From Bimuria novae-zelandiae CBS 107.79 (lineage: Eukaryota > Ascomycota > Dothideomycetes > Pleosporales > Didymosphaeriaceae), in the NCBI GenBank assembly GCA_010015655.1, contig ML976780.1, positions 99,163-163,162 on the forward strand: a stretch of DNA of 64,000 nt, read 5' to 3'. Position numbers and translations under genes: made by a program. Positions 12,271 through 22,082 of this stretch are shown here, piece by piece. Numbering within the stretch: position 1 is the stretch's first letter; each line of letters starts with the position of its first letter. The notes beneath the pieces are model-generated. The model was not told the origin of the DNA. It worked only from the letters and a program-made list of their open reading frames with translations, and did not search any database.

Positions 12271-13478
12271 GTTGTTAAGCTCTGCGGGGTGGGGGTGTAC
12301 CGACCTTACCTGGAAGCAGTTGAGAGAGGGCAAGACCTCTGAAGCGGTAAACCTACGCGAGCGAGCGAAAATGACTTAATGGGAAAGCAAAGGTAACGTT
12401 TTATAGGTATATTCTAGAGGATAACAGCGTGGTTCTATTTGATGCTTTAAACGGTCCGGCGTGATTACAGATGTTGAAGCAGGCTTTCCTTTTCGGGATT
12501 GGTGCCTGGACTTCTGCCTGCCTGTGCCACTCAACTACATCCGATATCTTCGCCCGCAACTGCCCACATACTCAATCCTGTGGTGGCACAGCACGCTGGA
12601 AATTCTCCATCGAGTAGCCAAATTCGCCTCAACTTCGATATCCGCACCGCAATTGGCTTGGAATCTACACAGGCCGCACACTCAACTCCGAACCTTGTCA
12701 TGTCAACAACTCTATCATCACCGTTTCCATGCTAAAACAACCACGCTAGTTTGTAACACGAACTTAGAGGAAAGATCTCCACATACGACCACAAAATCTT
12801 GAAAATTAGGCTTACTGTCCGCTCAGCCTTCCACAAGCAAGAGGCCGGGTGACAACGCGGGAATACCCACTGTCGTATGTTTTTTGCTATCTCCATCTTC
12901 CGGTGCGGGTATGTCGCGAATTCGGCCCGAATTCCCCTGCTTGCTGTACGCGGAAATAGGCGAGGTTTTAATGCTCCGAGTAAGGGTGTCTTTCATCGTC
13001 GTTATCGACCTGAACAGATTATGCGACACAACAAGCTCAGAGTAAGCTCGTAACATTCCAAATCTTTTATAGCTTCTCAAAGCACGAGGCAATGCACAAG
13101 CACAGTAGTTCCCAGGAACTGTTTGAACAATTTATTTAAACAGAGCTACTCTCTAGTACTTAGCCGTGGCCGTAACAGATCTACACTCTGGTGGCGTGAT
13201 TTCGCCGCAATACCGATAATGACATGTTCCATTGTTGACAACTTCGAGGAACGCCGAACGCCTTGCTATAAGTCCCAGCCAAAACCCACGGAGCCCTAAT
13301 GGCTATCCGAGCCAAACCATTTCCGTTTCGTAATCATGCAGCGTAGTTCCAGTCCGGTAGTTTTCCAGAAACGCCGATAGTAAAAGCACAATAGCCTCGC
13401 AACTCTTGTAGAAGAAGCCATAACACTCCTCTCCTTCCCATTTCAAATCGTTCGTACATAGCGTATTCAGATGCACTA
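12271..13478. other. GC-balanced flank downstream of sreA, no supported gene
   Basis: Ordinary base composition with a few short overlapping open frames (12,461-12,802 +, 12,823-13,092 -) that show no recognisable domain and no convincing start or splice context. The 3' end of the sreA transcript must lie here. Confidence 0.5.
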
Positions 13479-15104
13479 TTAGTCCTCTCCCAGCTCCTGC
13501 AATTCCTGTTCGCGTCGTGCTAGTTCTTGCCTCATGAATTCCGCTTCTCGTTTCAGTCTCTCTTTGCGAGCAGCCTTGTCTTCTTGAGCAGCGGAGGTCG
13601 AGTCAACGCTCAGTTGAGACAGGCTTGAAAGCGATGGGTCGATGTTGGTATGCTGCGCGGCGGTGGGGTTCAAGATGGACGATATGGGGTTCGATCGGTG
13701 AAGCGCTGGGGTTGTAGCCTTCTCTTCGGGGTCAAGCGTAGCACTTAGGCTTCGTTTTCGAGGTGAAGGCGCGCCGACATAGCTCGCTGATGGCGACGGA
13801 GGGCCCAGGTGGGCAGCGTTGCCTTGGTAGTTTGTGAAGTCGACCGGCACTGGCGCCCTAAGACCCGGCGGAAGTTCGCTCGATTCGATCGCAGTGGATG
13901 GATCGGGGGATACGGAGTGCTCGAATGCTGGCGTTTGCGTTGCGCGCGGCTGAGGGGAGTAGTTGGGAATCGACGGTACCTGCGTGCTGGTGCCATCGGC
14001 TGGAATGATACGTTTTCGACGTTTAATTTCTTGTTTCTTCATTTCAACAGGACGATGCGAGCCGTGTAGCTTATAATAAAGACCTATACAATGTTAGCTT
14101 ACGAAGTGGGGAGGGCAACGCCGACTGCGGACTAGCGGCATAGTATAAACGTACCACAGGCATTGCAGATCGTGTGTCCAACTTCATCCCTTCTCCAGAG
14201 CGGTGTTATAGTAGTTCCACAATTTTGACAGGCCGGGATCGCGCTCGTCGCCATAGATGCTCCTCTACTAGAGTCGGTGGTAGATGCATTACCACCTGTC
14301 TGGGCCAGCGCAAATTGAGCAGTTTTGGAGACGCGATTGTTGAATGCGGGACATCCGCCACAGCCCTGTTGACCACCCATACCGTTGCATCTACCACCTC
14401 CAGGACAAGTTCCAGCCGCTTCGTGGTCTGAGGCGACATAGGTTGCTGGTCGAGGTGCTACGGCCGCACCTCCCGGAGAGGTGTTCCGGTCATGATTTTG
14501 TCCTGGTACTGGACTCTGAGGAATGGGAACGATAGGCTGCGCTGTGGTGTTGCGCTTGAGATTGGTCGGGCGTGATTGGTTCCTTGCCTTTTGGTACAGA
14601 CCGCAAGCATTACAAATGGTTTCTCCAGCAGGCGAGCGGCGCCACAAAGGCGTCTTTGTGGTACCACAATTGCTTTGGGGATTGTCAGCAAAAGTTTCGC
14701 GAGTTTCAAATATGGGTTTGCATCAACGCAGAAAAGTGAAAGGCAGGAACGCACTGGCAGACTTGGCCCGTTATGAGCGCATTCCCAGAAGCAGGGTTGG
14801 ATTGCGGATGAGATGCCGGCGTAGTAGGCATGGACGGTTGCACTAGTTGCTCGCTTTCCCGCAAAGGTCGCGAATCGTCGAGAGAGTGGTAGATCTCGGA
14901 CGCATGTGTAAGAGGTGGCGTGGCAGACTGCTGAGCTTGCGAAGGCGATGGTACCCTTGAGACGCGGGTGTCCTGGACCTGGTTCAACTGGCGGAGTTGT
15001 TCCGCCATTTCTACGTCTTCCCGACTTGGTTCCCGAGACAGGTGATGGGGGTGGGTTGGCGTAGGAGCCAGAGAGGTGCCTCCGCTGCCTGAGCTATTCA
15101 CCAT
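13479..15104 (-). CDS. sreA: GATA-type repressor of siderophore biosynthesis / iron uptake (SreA/Sre1/URBS1 family)
   Basis: Three exons: 14,755-15,104, 14,155-14,672 and 13,479-14,083 (introns 82 and 71 nt, GT..AG), giving 490 residues. Two class IV GATA zinc fingers are seen, each C-x2-C-x17-C-x2-C: Cys116/119/137/140 and Cys265/268/286/289. Between them lies the cysteine-rich segment typical of fungal iron-sensing GATA factors ([20 protein letters not shown]; Cys206, 212, 221, 224). A basic tail follows finger 2 ([11 protein letters not shown]), and a charged C-terminal coiled coil is predicted at about 450-490. In this family the protein acts in the nucleus, repressing siderophore and iron-uptake genes at HGATAR sites when iron is sufficient, with the central cysteines binding the iron-sulfur signal. 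Both introns fall inside finger codons: the first splits the His codon of C-H-N-C in finger 1, the second the Gly codon after the last Cys of finger 2. The start at 15,104 is the first ATG in the open exon; an upstream exon cannot be excluded. Confidence 0.93.
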
Positions 15105-16494
15105 GTTCCTGTGAACCGCGATGCTTTAGGGCAGTGTGGAGGGAACAGATACGAGCAGTAGCGGCGAGATGGCGCGGCAGTGTTGGGGGAAGGTTGAAGT
15201 AGTCGGGCCTTCTACGACCGTTGAGCGGTCGATGTGCAGGCCCCCCGAACCGATTATTGCTTCTTCAAATACAGGCAACTTGCAGGTGGTGGCAACGTGA
15301 CCTGTGTACTTCGCCGAGATGTTGGCCGCGGGCGTCCACGGCGGCGAGGAGGCACGACTGGGACTGGAATCAAATTCTCAGGCGAGGCGGTGGTGGAGAG
15401 AAGGTAAAAGTCTTGGTCTGGCAGCTTTCCTCGTCATCTCTGTGCCTGCAACGAGCGTCAAAAGAGTTGTGATGATGCGTAATAGGTAGTCGCCTGGAGG
15501 ACGCAGCTTGCGTGCCCGATTCAGGGCTGGCCAATCACGTCAAGGACGATTGTCAGAAAGCAACGCCTTAGCTTACCGCTTAGTGCCGCCCTGCCCTTCA
15601 TCCATGAGCAGCCTTGTTGACCTTCACCGCATCGTTTGGAAGCAAAATCGGCTGGTCGCAAACCTGCGAACATGTACAATTACGTAGTCGCAACGGCTGT
15701 GGCTCCGTCGAGCCTTTTTGCAGCCTAGACTGACCGTTCGGCCGGTCACAATCTGCTGTGGCGAGGAGGAAAAAGCAAAACACCTTCCAAGTTCGACCAT
15801 TAAACGTGGGCATCGAGCCTGGGACGAACACTCGCCGGCGAATTTGTAACAAGATACAGGCGACTCTTCATTCGCTGTGCGGTAAGCTGGCCAATGAAGG
15901 ACACCTCGAAGCACACCTGTCTCCACCCTGCACTACTGAGTGCCGCCGTCTCGGGCTCACGCACATAGCCGCGGACTTTGCATGGGCAACATCCATGCAT
16001 TCTCAAATCAGTCTAACAATCTGTGGATCCCAGGCGCTCATCTGTTTCTCACGGTCTTGGTTTTGGTACATGCGCAGGACGGCTCACAGCGTGGAGAGGA
16101 CCGCTGTTACTGGACAGACATCCACATTACGGAGATGCATGAATGCCCAAGACACATTCCACAGAGGGCGAGGATTTCTTCTTGAACAACTGACTGTTCG
16201 TCGAATTGTCTACCTCTACAAATAGCATACAACAGCCAATACTGCGCCTTAATACAAAATAGGCGCAAACCTCCGGTCCGATTCGTCATCCACGGTCGAA
16301 CAAAAAATACGTGGTGTAAGCGCAATGCGCCAGTTCCATAATCCAACTCAGGAATCAATGCTCTTCAATATCACATAGAGTGCAAACGTCCACCAATATA
16401 GGGCCTGCCACACTCCTCACTTTACAGTTTGTCTTGGCTCTTGAGGAATCGTCGACCGCCATCCTCAGGGCCCGGATGGGAGGGGTCGGTACTT
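15105..16494. other. Intergenic region upstream of sreA
   Basis: About 1.4 kb between the sreA start and the stop of the TVP15 gene, which is transcribed in the same direction. It should contain the sreA promoter and the TVP15 3' UTR. Short overlapping frames here show no domain. I did not find an obvious cluster of HGATAR sites. Confidence 0.5.
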
Positions 16495-17330
16495 CTAGAC
16501 CTGTTCGGCGCCCCAGCCAGCGTCGGCGTCGCGCATGTTCGCAGGCGGCTCGATCGAGGGAATGAACTCAAGGACGCAGTAGGCAAGTCCGACGATGCCA
16601 ACGATTGTGCCGGGAATGATGCGGAACCACGCAGGGCCGACGGCTACGGAACCAACAAAGATGTAGACTACGGACTGTAAGCGGCTGGGCCCTTGAACTC
16701 GAAGAATGGGATCTTACAAATTCCACGACCGATGAATGAGAACATGAACGACGCATAGCGGGCGACCTGAGGTGGAATCTGAACCTCTGTGCCAACGTTA
16801 GCAGCTTATCACTTCCTCGATGTGCGTGTGCCTGATGCAAGACGCGGAGCTCTAAGAATATTGCAGGAGCTTTCAACTCTAGTTGTACGGCATATCCACC
16901 GGAAAGACTTCGAGGCGCGAGGGCGTGAAGAATAACATGGAGAGGGTTACGAACCAAGAAGTCCGGTAGCTGTCAACCTGTCAGCACTCGTTTACTGAGA
17001 ACGGGAACAGAACTCTTACCAGCACCAAAGATCACTAAGTACACTCCAAGAATGATTGAAGAGCTGGGGACCACCGTCAGCACCCGAATCCCCGGCGAAC
17101 CGCATGTGCAGATGCGAAGACCCGCGAATGCGCCAGACCACCTACAAGCCATCTACTCCGATAAACTTCGTGACACCACCCAGGATCATAAAGACCGCAA
17201 CGGCGAAGTTCACTATGCGACTGCGCATCTCGTTAGCGCATGCATGCCAATGGCAGCCTCACTGCCTTGTCTGCCCCATAGCTGACAGCAGCTCGGCCAG
17301 CCGCACGTACAAGATGTCGGCGAAGTCCAT
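16495..17330 (-). CDS. tvp15: TVP15 / COPI-associated Golgi membrane protein
   Basis: The gene is invisible as a single open frame because it has six short exons: 17,311-17,330 (20 nt), 17,146-17,220, 17,020-17,063, 16,955-16,969 (15 nt), 16,718-16,786 and 16,495-16,667. Introns are 90, 82, 50, 168 and 50 nt, all GT..AG. The coding total is 396 nt, or 131 residues. The product starts MDFADIFRIVNFAVAVF and has four hydrophobic segments (about 8-25, 32-47, 72-85, 90-108). Family hallmarks include GGVTKF, IILGVYLVIFGAATGLLE, IPPQVARYASFMFSFIGRG and the tail LEFIPSIEPPANMRDADAG. Yeast Tvp15 is a small Golgi/late-Golgi vesicle membrane protein; the Pfam family is named COPI associated protein. Its role is in Golgi membrane traffic and is poorly defined. 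The complete reading frame and conserved motifs argue for a functional gene. Confidence 0.9.
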
Positions 17331-17769
17331 GCCGGCGGGCGCGTCGGAGAGATGTGGGAACCGCAGTTTGAATAAAGTTCACGATGGCGTTGAAGACGAT
17401 GAATGGCGCAATGGAGGAATGCAATGAAGACACTATGTTTAAAGGTCGATGTTTTGCACCACGTTCGAGGACTTCCTTGCGAGAGCTACCGGCATAACAG
17501 CCAAGCTCTCGCTTGCGCCTGCCGCACGTCCGCACGTCATAGGGCCGTGGGCTTCTGATTGGCTGCCGCGTGTCCCACCTTCATCTTTCAACCACATGTC
17601 ACAGGCAGCAGCATTCACACCAACGAGAGAGCCTTTCGTTCATTCAATACGATGATTAAAGATCCTATCAATCACATACAGCATCACACGCCTCATCGCC
17701 GCGTCAGCTCTTCCGCGTCAAGCATCACGCGCGACTCGCCACCAGCCCTGTAGCTTTGTTCCCTAGCAT
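17331..17769. other. Short intergenic region upstream of tvp15
   Basis: About 440 bp between the tvp15 start and the stop of the next minus-strand gene; it must hold the tvp15 promoter. Pyrimidine-rich stretches are present, but no specific site was recognised. Confidence 0.5.
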
Positions 17770-18402
17770 CTATTCTACGCTATGAGTATCCTGAATTGGG
17801 TCATCGTTCTTCTGGTGCATGTCAGCAACTTCGATTCCAGGAAGGTGCACGTCTGGCACGCACTCCAACGAGCCTTTCGCCGAGGAATCCTTGCTTTTCG
17901 TCGAGCTCTTCCGCTCGACTTCATTCTCCCACTCGAACAATGGAAGCTCGTATTTCGGCGGGAAGAAGACTTTATGTCCCTTTTCGTCGACACATATACC
18001 CTCTTCGGAATGCACAGAGACCTGTTTTGTCCTCAGAATGCCTCCTATACCGACCCAGTCTGCTACTTCTTGCACCAGCTCTCGATCCAACTGCGCCGTG
18101 ACTTCTGCTAATGACTTCTCCTCGCTATCATACTTGTATATGCTGGTATGACCTGTATCAAGCCGTCCAAGCGATCTTGCAAGGTCAGGCGCGTTCCAGT
18201 CCTCTAATTTCTCTTTCTTCTGTGGCGTCTCCTTCCTCAGTTGGGCGATTGTCTTTCGTTCTCGGTTCGTCTCGGACTTCTCTTCAGATTCTTCCTTCCC
18301 AGGAGGTGGAGGCCTGGATAATTCGCTTCTGGGAAGTTTCTTGGTAGAATTCAACGCTTGTCCTTCCTGCAACGAGGATGAAGGTCCCGCGACGCTCGAC
18401 AT
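17770..18402 (-). CDS. Conserved-looking hypothetical protein, highly charged, 210 aa
   Basis: Single-exon frame; I chose the ATG at 18,402 (MSSVAGPSSS) over the one at 18,474 because the extra 24 residues look like translated leader. The first ~75 residues are Ser/Pro/Lys/Glu-rich and probably disordered. A more ordered centre contains DWNAPDLARSLGRLDTGH and ELVQEVADWVGIGGIL, followed by FFPPKYELPLFEWENEVE. No signal peptide, membrane segment or known domain is recognised. The acidic/basic pattern is typical of fungal nuclear or cytosolic proteins of unknown role. The length of the open frame in GC-balanced DNA and its non-repetitive composition support a real gene, but the function is unknown. 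Confidence 0.6.
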   Translation of the reverse strand: MSSVAGPSSSLQEGQALNSTKKLPRSELSRPPPPGKEESEEKSETNRERKTIAQLRKETPQKKEKLEDWNAPDLARSLGRLDTGHTSIYKYDSEEKSLAEVTAQLDRELVQEVADWVGIGGILRTKQVSVHSEEGICVDEKGHKVFFPPKYELPLFEWENEVERKSSTKSKDSSAKGSLECVPDVHLPGIEVADMHQKNDDPIQDTHSVE

Positions 18403-19002
18403 GATAGAGCAAGAATATGTGCAGTGTTGCCTGTAACAACGGCGAAGTCGTTGGAGGTTACTCTGCGACAGCAAAATTGAATGAGACTATGGGTAGACTG
18501 ATAAATATCTTTGACTGACGCGCTGGCAGTTGTGACATCGCGGTGCAAACGGGCAGCGGTCGCAGCCCACGTCTTCCGCATCACAGCATCGCAAACCACC
18601 GGTAAACCTCTATTCGTGTCCCCTGCCCTGCTGTTCCATGCACCTCTTCTGGTTGTCCGTATCGACGCCGACTTCGGCTTAGTGACTAAGTATTTGCGCG
18701 TTGTGAAGCGGAGAGAGTCAATCCATTGTGCGGTACTGAATCCAATGTGCAGTACTCAACACATTCGCCACTTACAAGACCGCGCGCTCCACAGCACGAT
18801 AGAAGTAATAGGCGTGGCTTCATCCCACCTTGCAGCCTCTCACTCCTCCATTCTACTATATGAGTACGGCCCCGCACCTTGCAAAAACACCACACAACAG
18901 CTTCGCGAACAACATCGAAAAGAGCTACCCGCACTCCTAACAGAACAAATCGCCAAATCTATCCATAACAACTACCCGCACATCCTCACAGCACCACCAA
19001 AA
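18403..19002. other. Divergent intergenic region
   Basis: About 600 bp between the 17,770-18,402 gene (-) and the small frame beginning at 19,003 (+). The plus-strand frame is open from 18,511, but its upstream part has no conserved look. No regulatory site was recognised. Confidence 0.4.
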
Positions 19003-19344
19003 ATGCCATACGCCCTTTTTCCCAAGCCCAAGGGCCCCAAAAACCTGCATCCAAATCGCCCCACCGAGGCACTCAAGCCAATGTTTACGACATCCGACTG
19101 GGCGGTGGCTCAGGTTCTCTATTCTTTGATGGGATTCCTCGTGGTTACGGTTGATTTCAGCACCGGAGGGCCAGTTATTACGAGCAACTCGGGCGTGTCT
19201 GAATTGCACTACCCGGCAGCTTGTCCGGACAGAAGCGTGTTTATGGGACCACAGGCGTCGCAGAGGACAAAGGACACTGTTAATTATCATGCCAATTGGT
19301 ACGCGGATTATGAGTTTGATTTGAAGCTGGCGGTCAATGTTTAG
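19003..19344 (+). CDS. Hypothetical small protein, 113 aa
   Basis: The frame is open from 18,511. I propose the ATG at 19,003, which has a good fungal context (CACCAAAAATGCC) and is where the composition becomes protein-like. The product starts MPYALFPKPKGPKNLHPN, has a hydrophobic stretch AQVLYSLMGFLVVTVDF at about 35-51 that could be a membrane or core segment, and ends in the acidic YADYEFDLKLAVNV. No domain is recognised. A longer antisense frame (18,937-19,587, -) overlaps it and could instead be the real one or neither; the call is weak. Confidence 0.35.
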   Translation: MPYALFPKPKGPKNLHPNRPTEALKPMFTTSDWAVAQVLYSLMGFLVVTVDFSTGGPVITSNSGVSELHYPAACPDRSVFMGPQASQRTKDTVNYHANWYADYEFDLKLAVNV

Positions 19345-20356
19345 CAAGGTTGTGTGCTTGGAAGTTAGCGGTGGAGTGGTCGGTGAGAGGTAGTGGTGTA
19401 TACAATTCTTCACGACATGAACAATTCTATGGGCTGCTCGGGATGTATGGTTCTTACTTCGTGCTGATGTTCGTGATACCAGGCATGGTGCGTTTCTAGC
19501 GCACCTGCTAATCCACCTGCCTCCGCGTCTTCTGCACCCGCACTTCCTCCATTGGCCCTGCCTTCGCCCACGCGCGGTGTGCCACATCCTCTGCTCGCAT
19601 TCCTGGACACTTTGCCTCCACGTGTGGGACTAACACGCGTCTTACTATCGCTGCGCTTCTGCGCGACTTCCCTGCGCCCTACTCCCTCAATACCAACCTT
19701 TCGCGTGAATGTCGCTCATGCTGTAGCCTCTGTGGCGCATTCTGCCACACTTAACGCGCGTTGTTGGTAGACGAGGTGGTCGACGAAGTGGGCGAGTGTG
19801 CCGCGGACAGGCGGGCGTTAAAATTGAGGCATGCAATGGGAAAGTTCCAGTTACATATATGTACGGAAGTCTTAGGGACATTCCTAAGAGCGCCTTTGTT
19901 AAAGAGAGTGCAAGGAGCGTGATGGCACAAAGGATCCGATAGTCGCTATGGTGAGCTTGGGTGAGTCAAGACAGGCCTATATGTGCGATCACTGCAGCTA
20001 ACGATGCCCTAGGCAACCTTAGACCCTCCATGGCTCTGCAGGATGCGGTTCGTGGACATATGATTCTACCCACTGCCCCCACAGTCCATACTCTGTATTT
20101 TCTCTCATGCGGAAGTGACGGCATATGGACTGTGGGGCTTCGAAATGGCGAGGTCGAAACGGCATTGCCCCGTGGACGGACGGCGGTTTGGCAGCAGCAG
20201 TGAAGGAAGGTGCGTACACACAGAGATTTTTCGGCATTTCAAAACCCATCGAATCTCTGGCAGCAACCTGACAGTTCCTAGGGCCATTCCTCAACGCCCA
20301 AATTCGATTGCCCAAGGCCGACCTCACTCCAGATATCGACTCCCACGCCATCCACA
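19345..20356. other. Intergenic region, no supported gene
   Basis: About 1 kb of GC-balanced DNA with short conflicting frames on both strands. None has a recognisable domain or start. A short inverted similarity (CCACAGTCCATA near 20,077 versus TATGGACTGTGG near 20,122) could form a hairpin. Confidence 0.4.
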
Positions 20357-21327
20357 ATGACCGCGCAAGGCAAGAGGAAGCGACCGGGCTCCGACATTCC
20401 GCTGCCCCATGCACTATTCACCATTGACCGCAAGGATCTAATTGCCAGGGCCAATACGCGCTTCCCCGAGGCCTTTGCAGTTCTCCCCGACCCGACCACC
20501 ATAATCATTGTCGAGCAGACGTTGGACCGCAAGGGCGGGAAGTATAAGATCATCATCGGCCGCATATCCGACGGTACATCAGCCAAGAAGATCCTGCTGT
20601 AAGCGTACCTCAAAGGAGAGGATTTCTGGGTCTCGTACACGTACGGCGCTGGCAAGCCGCTGTCCCCAAGCGGCATTGTGATCAACACGAGCGTCGAGCT
20701 TGCTCACCCGTTCGTCCACGTGGGCAGCGCCGCAACGAACGCGGAGCTCAACTCCCTTGTCATCTACTAACTCGTTTCGAGGGGTGCCTTCACCAAGTTC
20801 CCCGATGACTCGCGCTCCCGCGTCAACGTCACCGTGTTCAAGACGGCGTGTCTCACCGTTCAGCGCGCCGCTGCCACCAACAACCACGCTGTCACTCCCG
20901 CCATCACGAACACCCTCGAGGACGCTGATATCATTTTCATCAAAACCTGCAAGCGATGCAGGAGGATCGAACGGGAGGAGAGTGGATGTAGGTCCGAGGA
21001 CCACGCTGGACGGTATGCCACCATACTCCACGTACGTTACCTTCGCTAATCTCTTGGTGCAGCATCGAGGAGCTGGAGAAGGCGCACGCAGCCAAGCTCG
21101 AAGAGCTGGCCACGGCTAGGAAGAACAATACCCTGTTGAGACGTGACAACGCCGTGCTGGGCAAAGAGCTAGCTGCCACCGAAGTTGAACTCAAGTCGAC
21201 TCACAATGAGGTGAACGAGTGGAAGGACAATGCGCTCAAACTGCTGGACCCACGCCAGAAGGTGTCCGACGCCCAGAAGAAGGCTATGAGGAAGAAGGCG
21301 GTGGGCGAAGAGTTAGAGTCAGCGTAG
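20357..21327 (+). CDS. Unrecognised protein with C-terminal coiled coil (two-intron model, 245 aa)
   Basis: Proposed exons are 20,357-20,598, 20,782-21,012 and 21,063-21,327. The second intron (21,013-21,062, 50 nt) has GTATGC, a CTAAT branch site and GCAG, and joins CG|C into Arg in frame. The first intron (183 nt) has GTAAGC and TACTAAC, but its interior is also open in the same frame apart from the TAA in each of those two signals. Without splicing the gene would be a pseudogene with two nonsense codons. The product starts MTAQGKRKRPGSDIPLPH, contains a beta-rich TIIIVEQTLDRKGGKYKIIIG, and ends in an ~85-residue Glu/Lys/Ala-rich coiled coil (IEELEKAHAAKLEELATARK and onward). I do not recognise the family. 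The stop TAG is followed in frame by RDALEAAFPKY, the start of a tandem repeat. Confidence 0.5.
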
Positions 21328-21330
21328 AGA

Positions 21331-21625
21331 GATGCCTTGGAGGCAGCATTTCCGAAGTACGTCTGCCGTTCTTCCACAGTCATTCTTCCTCCATGCTAGA
21401 CCATGCGAATTGCAGAAACTCATGACCATATATATCAAGTCCACCCTCGCCACTTCAAACCGAGTCACAGTAGCGGGATGCCTTGGAGGCAGCATTGTCC
21501 GAAGAACATCAGCCGTTCTCCCACAGCCCTTCTTCTTCCATGCTAGTCCCTACAAATTACAAACACTCATAACCACATATAACAAGTCCACCTTCGCTAG
21601 TTCAAACCCAATCCACACATCTACC
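21331..21625. repeat. Two tandem ~146-bp repeat units
   Basis: GATGCCTTGGAGGCAGCATT begins at 21,331 and again at 21,477. The following sequence (CCGTTCT.CCACAG.., TTC.TCCATGCTAG.CC, A.CAAGTCCACC.TCGC, TTCAAAC) repeats with substitutions across the whole 146 bp. The first unit starts three bases after the stop codon of the coiled-coil gene, so that gene's 3' end has been duplicated. Confidence 0.85.
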
Positions 21626-22082
21626 AACCCCTACAATATTGTCCCAATATCTTAGCATGTGTGTCCACTGCTCTTCCACGGTGCCTATTTTGCGCTAGAT
21701 TATGTAACCCAAGTATACCAACGATGTAAAGTAATCCGCCAATGCATTCGCTAGTCCAACGATCCAGGAACTTATTTACCTCGTATCCGCTGCTTCCACA
21801 CGCTCTTCTTCCGCGCTTGATCATTCGATTAGCGCATAAGTCCGACTACCCACCACGAGTGCACCCTCGTCACTGCAAATCCCAATCCATACATCTAACA
21901 ACCAAGCCCAACAGCGAAACAACATGAACATACCAATACTTCATTCATAATATATGCCTCTAAACATACAGGCCCGGATCGTTCAGACACCTAACTCATG
22001 TCTCGGGGTAACCTGTCGGCACGGGCCTCTGCCCTGCTATCCGCCTTTAACCCCTCCATTGCGTCCATCATTCCTACTACCC
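21626..22082. repeat. Spacer before rpn1 with a diverged third repeat unit
   Basis: 21,780-21,905 resembles the second half of the 146-bp unit (CTTCCACACGCTCTTCTTCC, later CACCCTCGTCACT, then CCCAATCCATACATCTAACA), and a shorter echo (CTGCTCTTCCACGGTGCC) lies at 21,668. The rest should be the 3' UTR of rpn1, whose stop is at 22,083. No gene is seen. Confidence 0.6.

Noticed and set aside
12461..12802. 113-codon plus-strand frame
   Set aside because: No domain, overlaps an equally open alternative frame, and sits at the isochore edge; not supported as a gene.
18937..19587. 216-codon minus-strand frame
   Set aside because: It overlaps the plus-strand small protein, is rich in Arg/Trp/His runs typical of a shadow frame, and has no recognisable domain.
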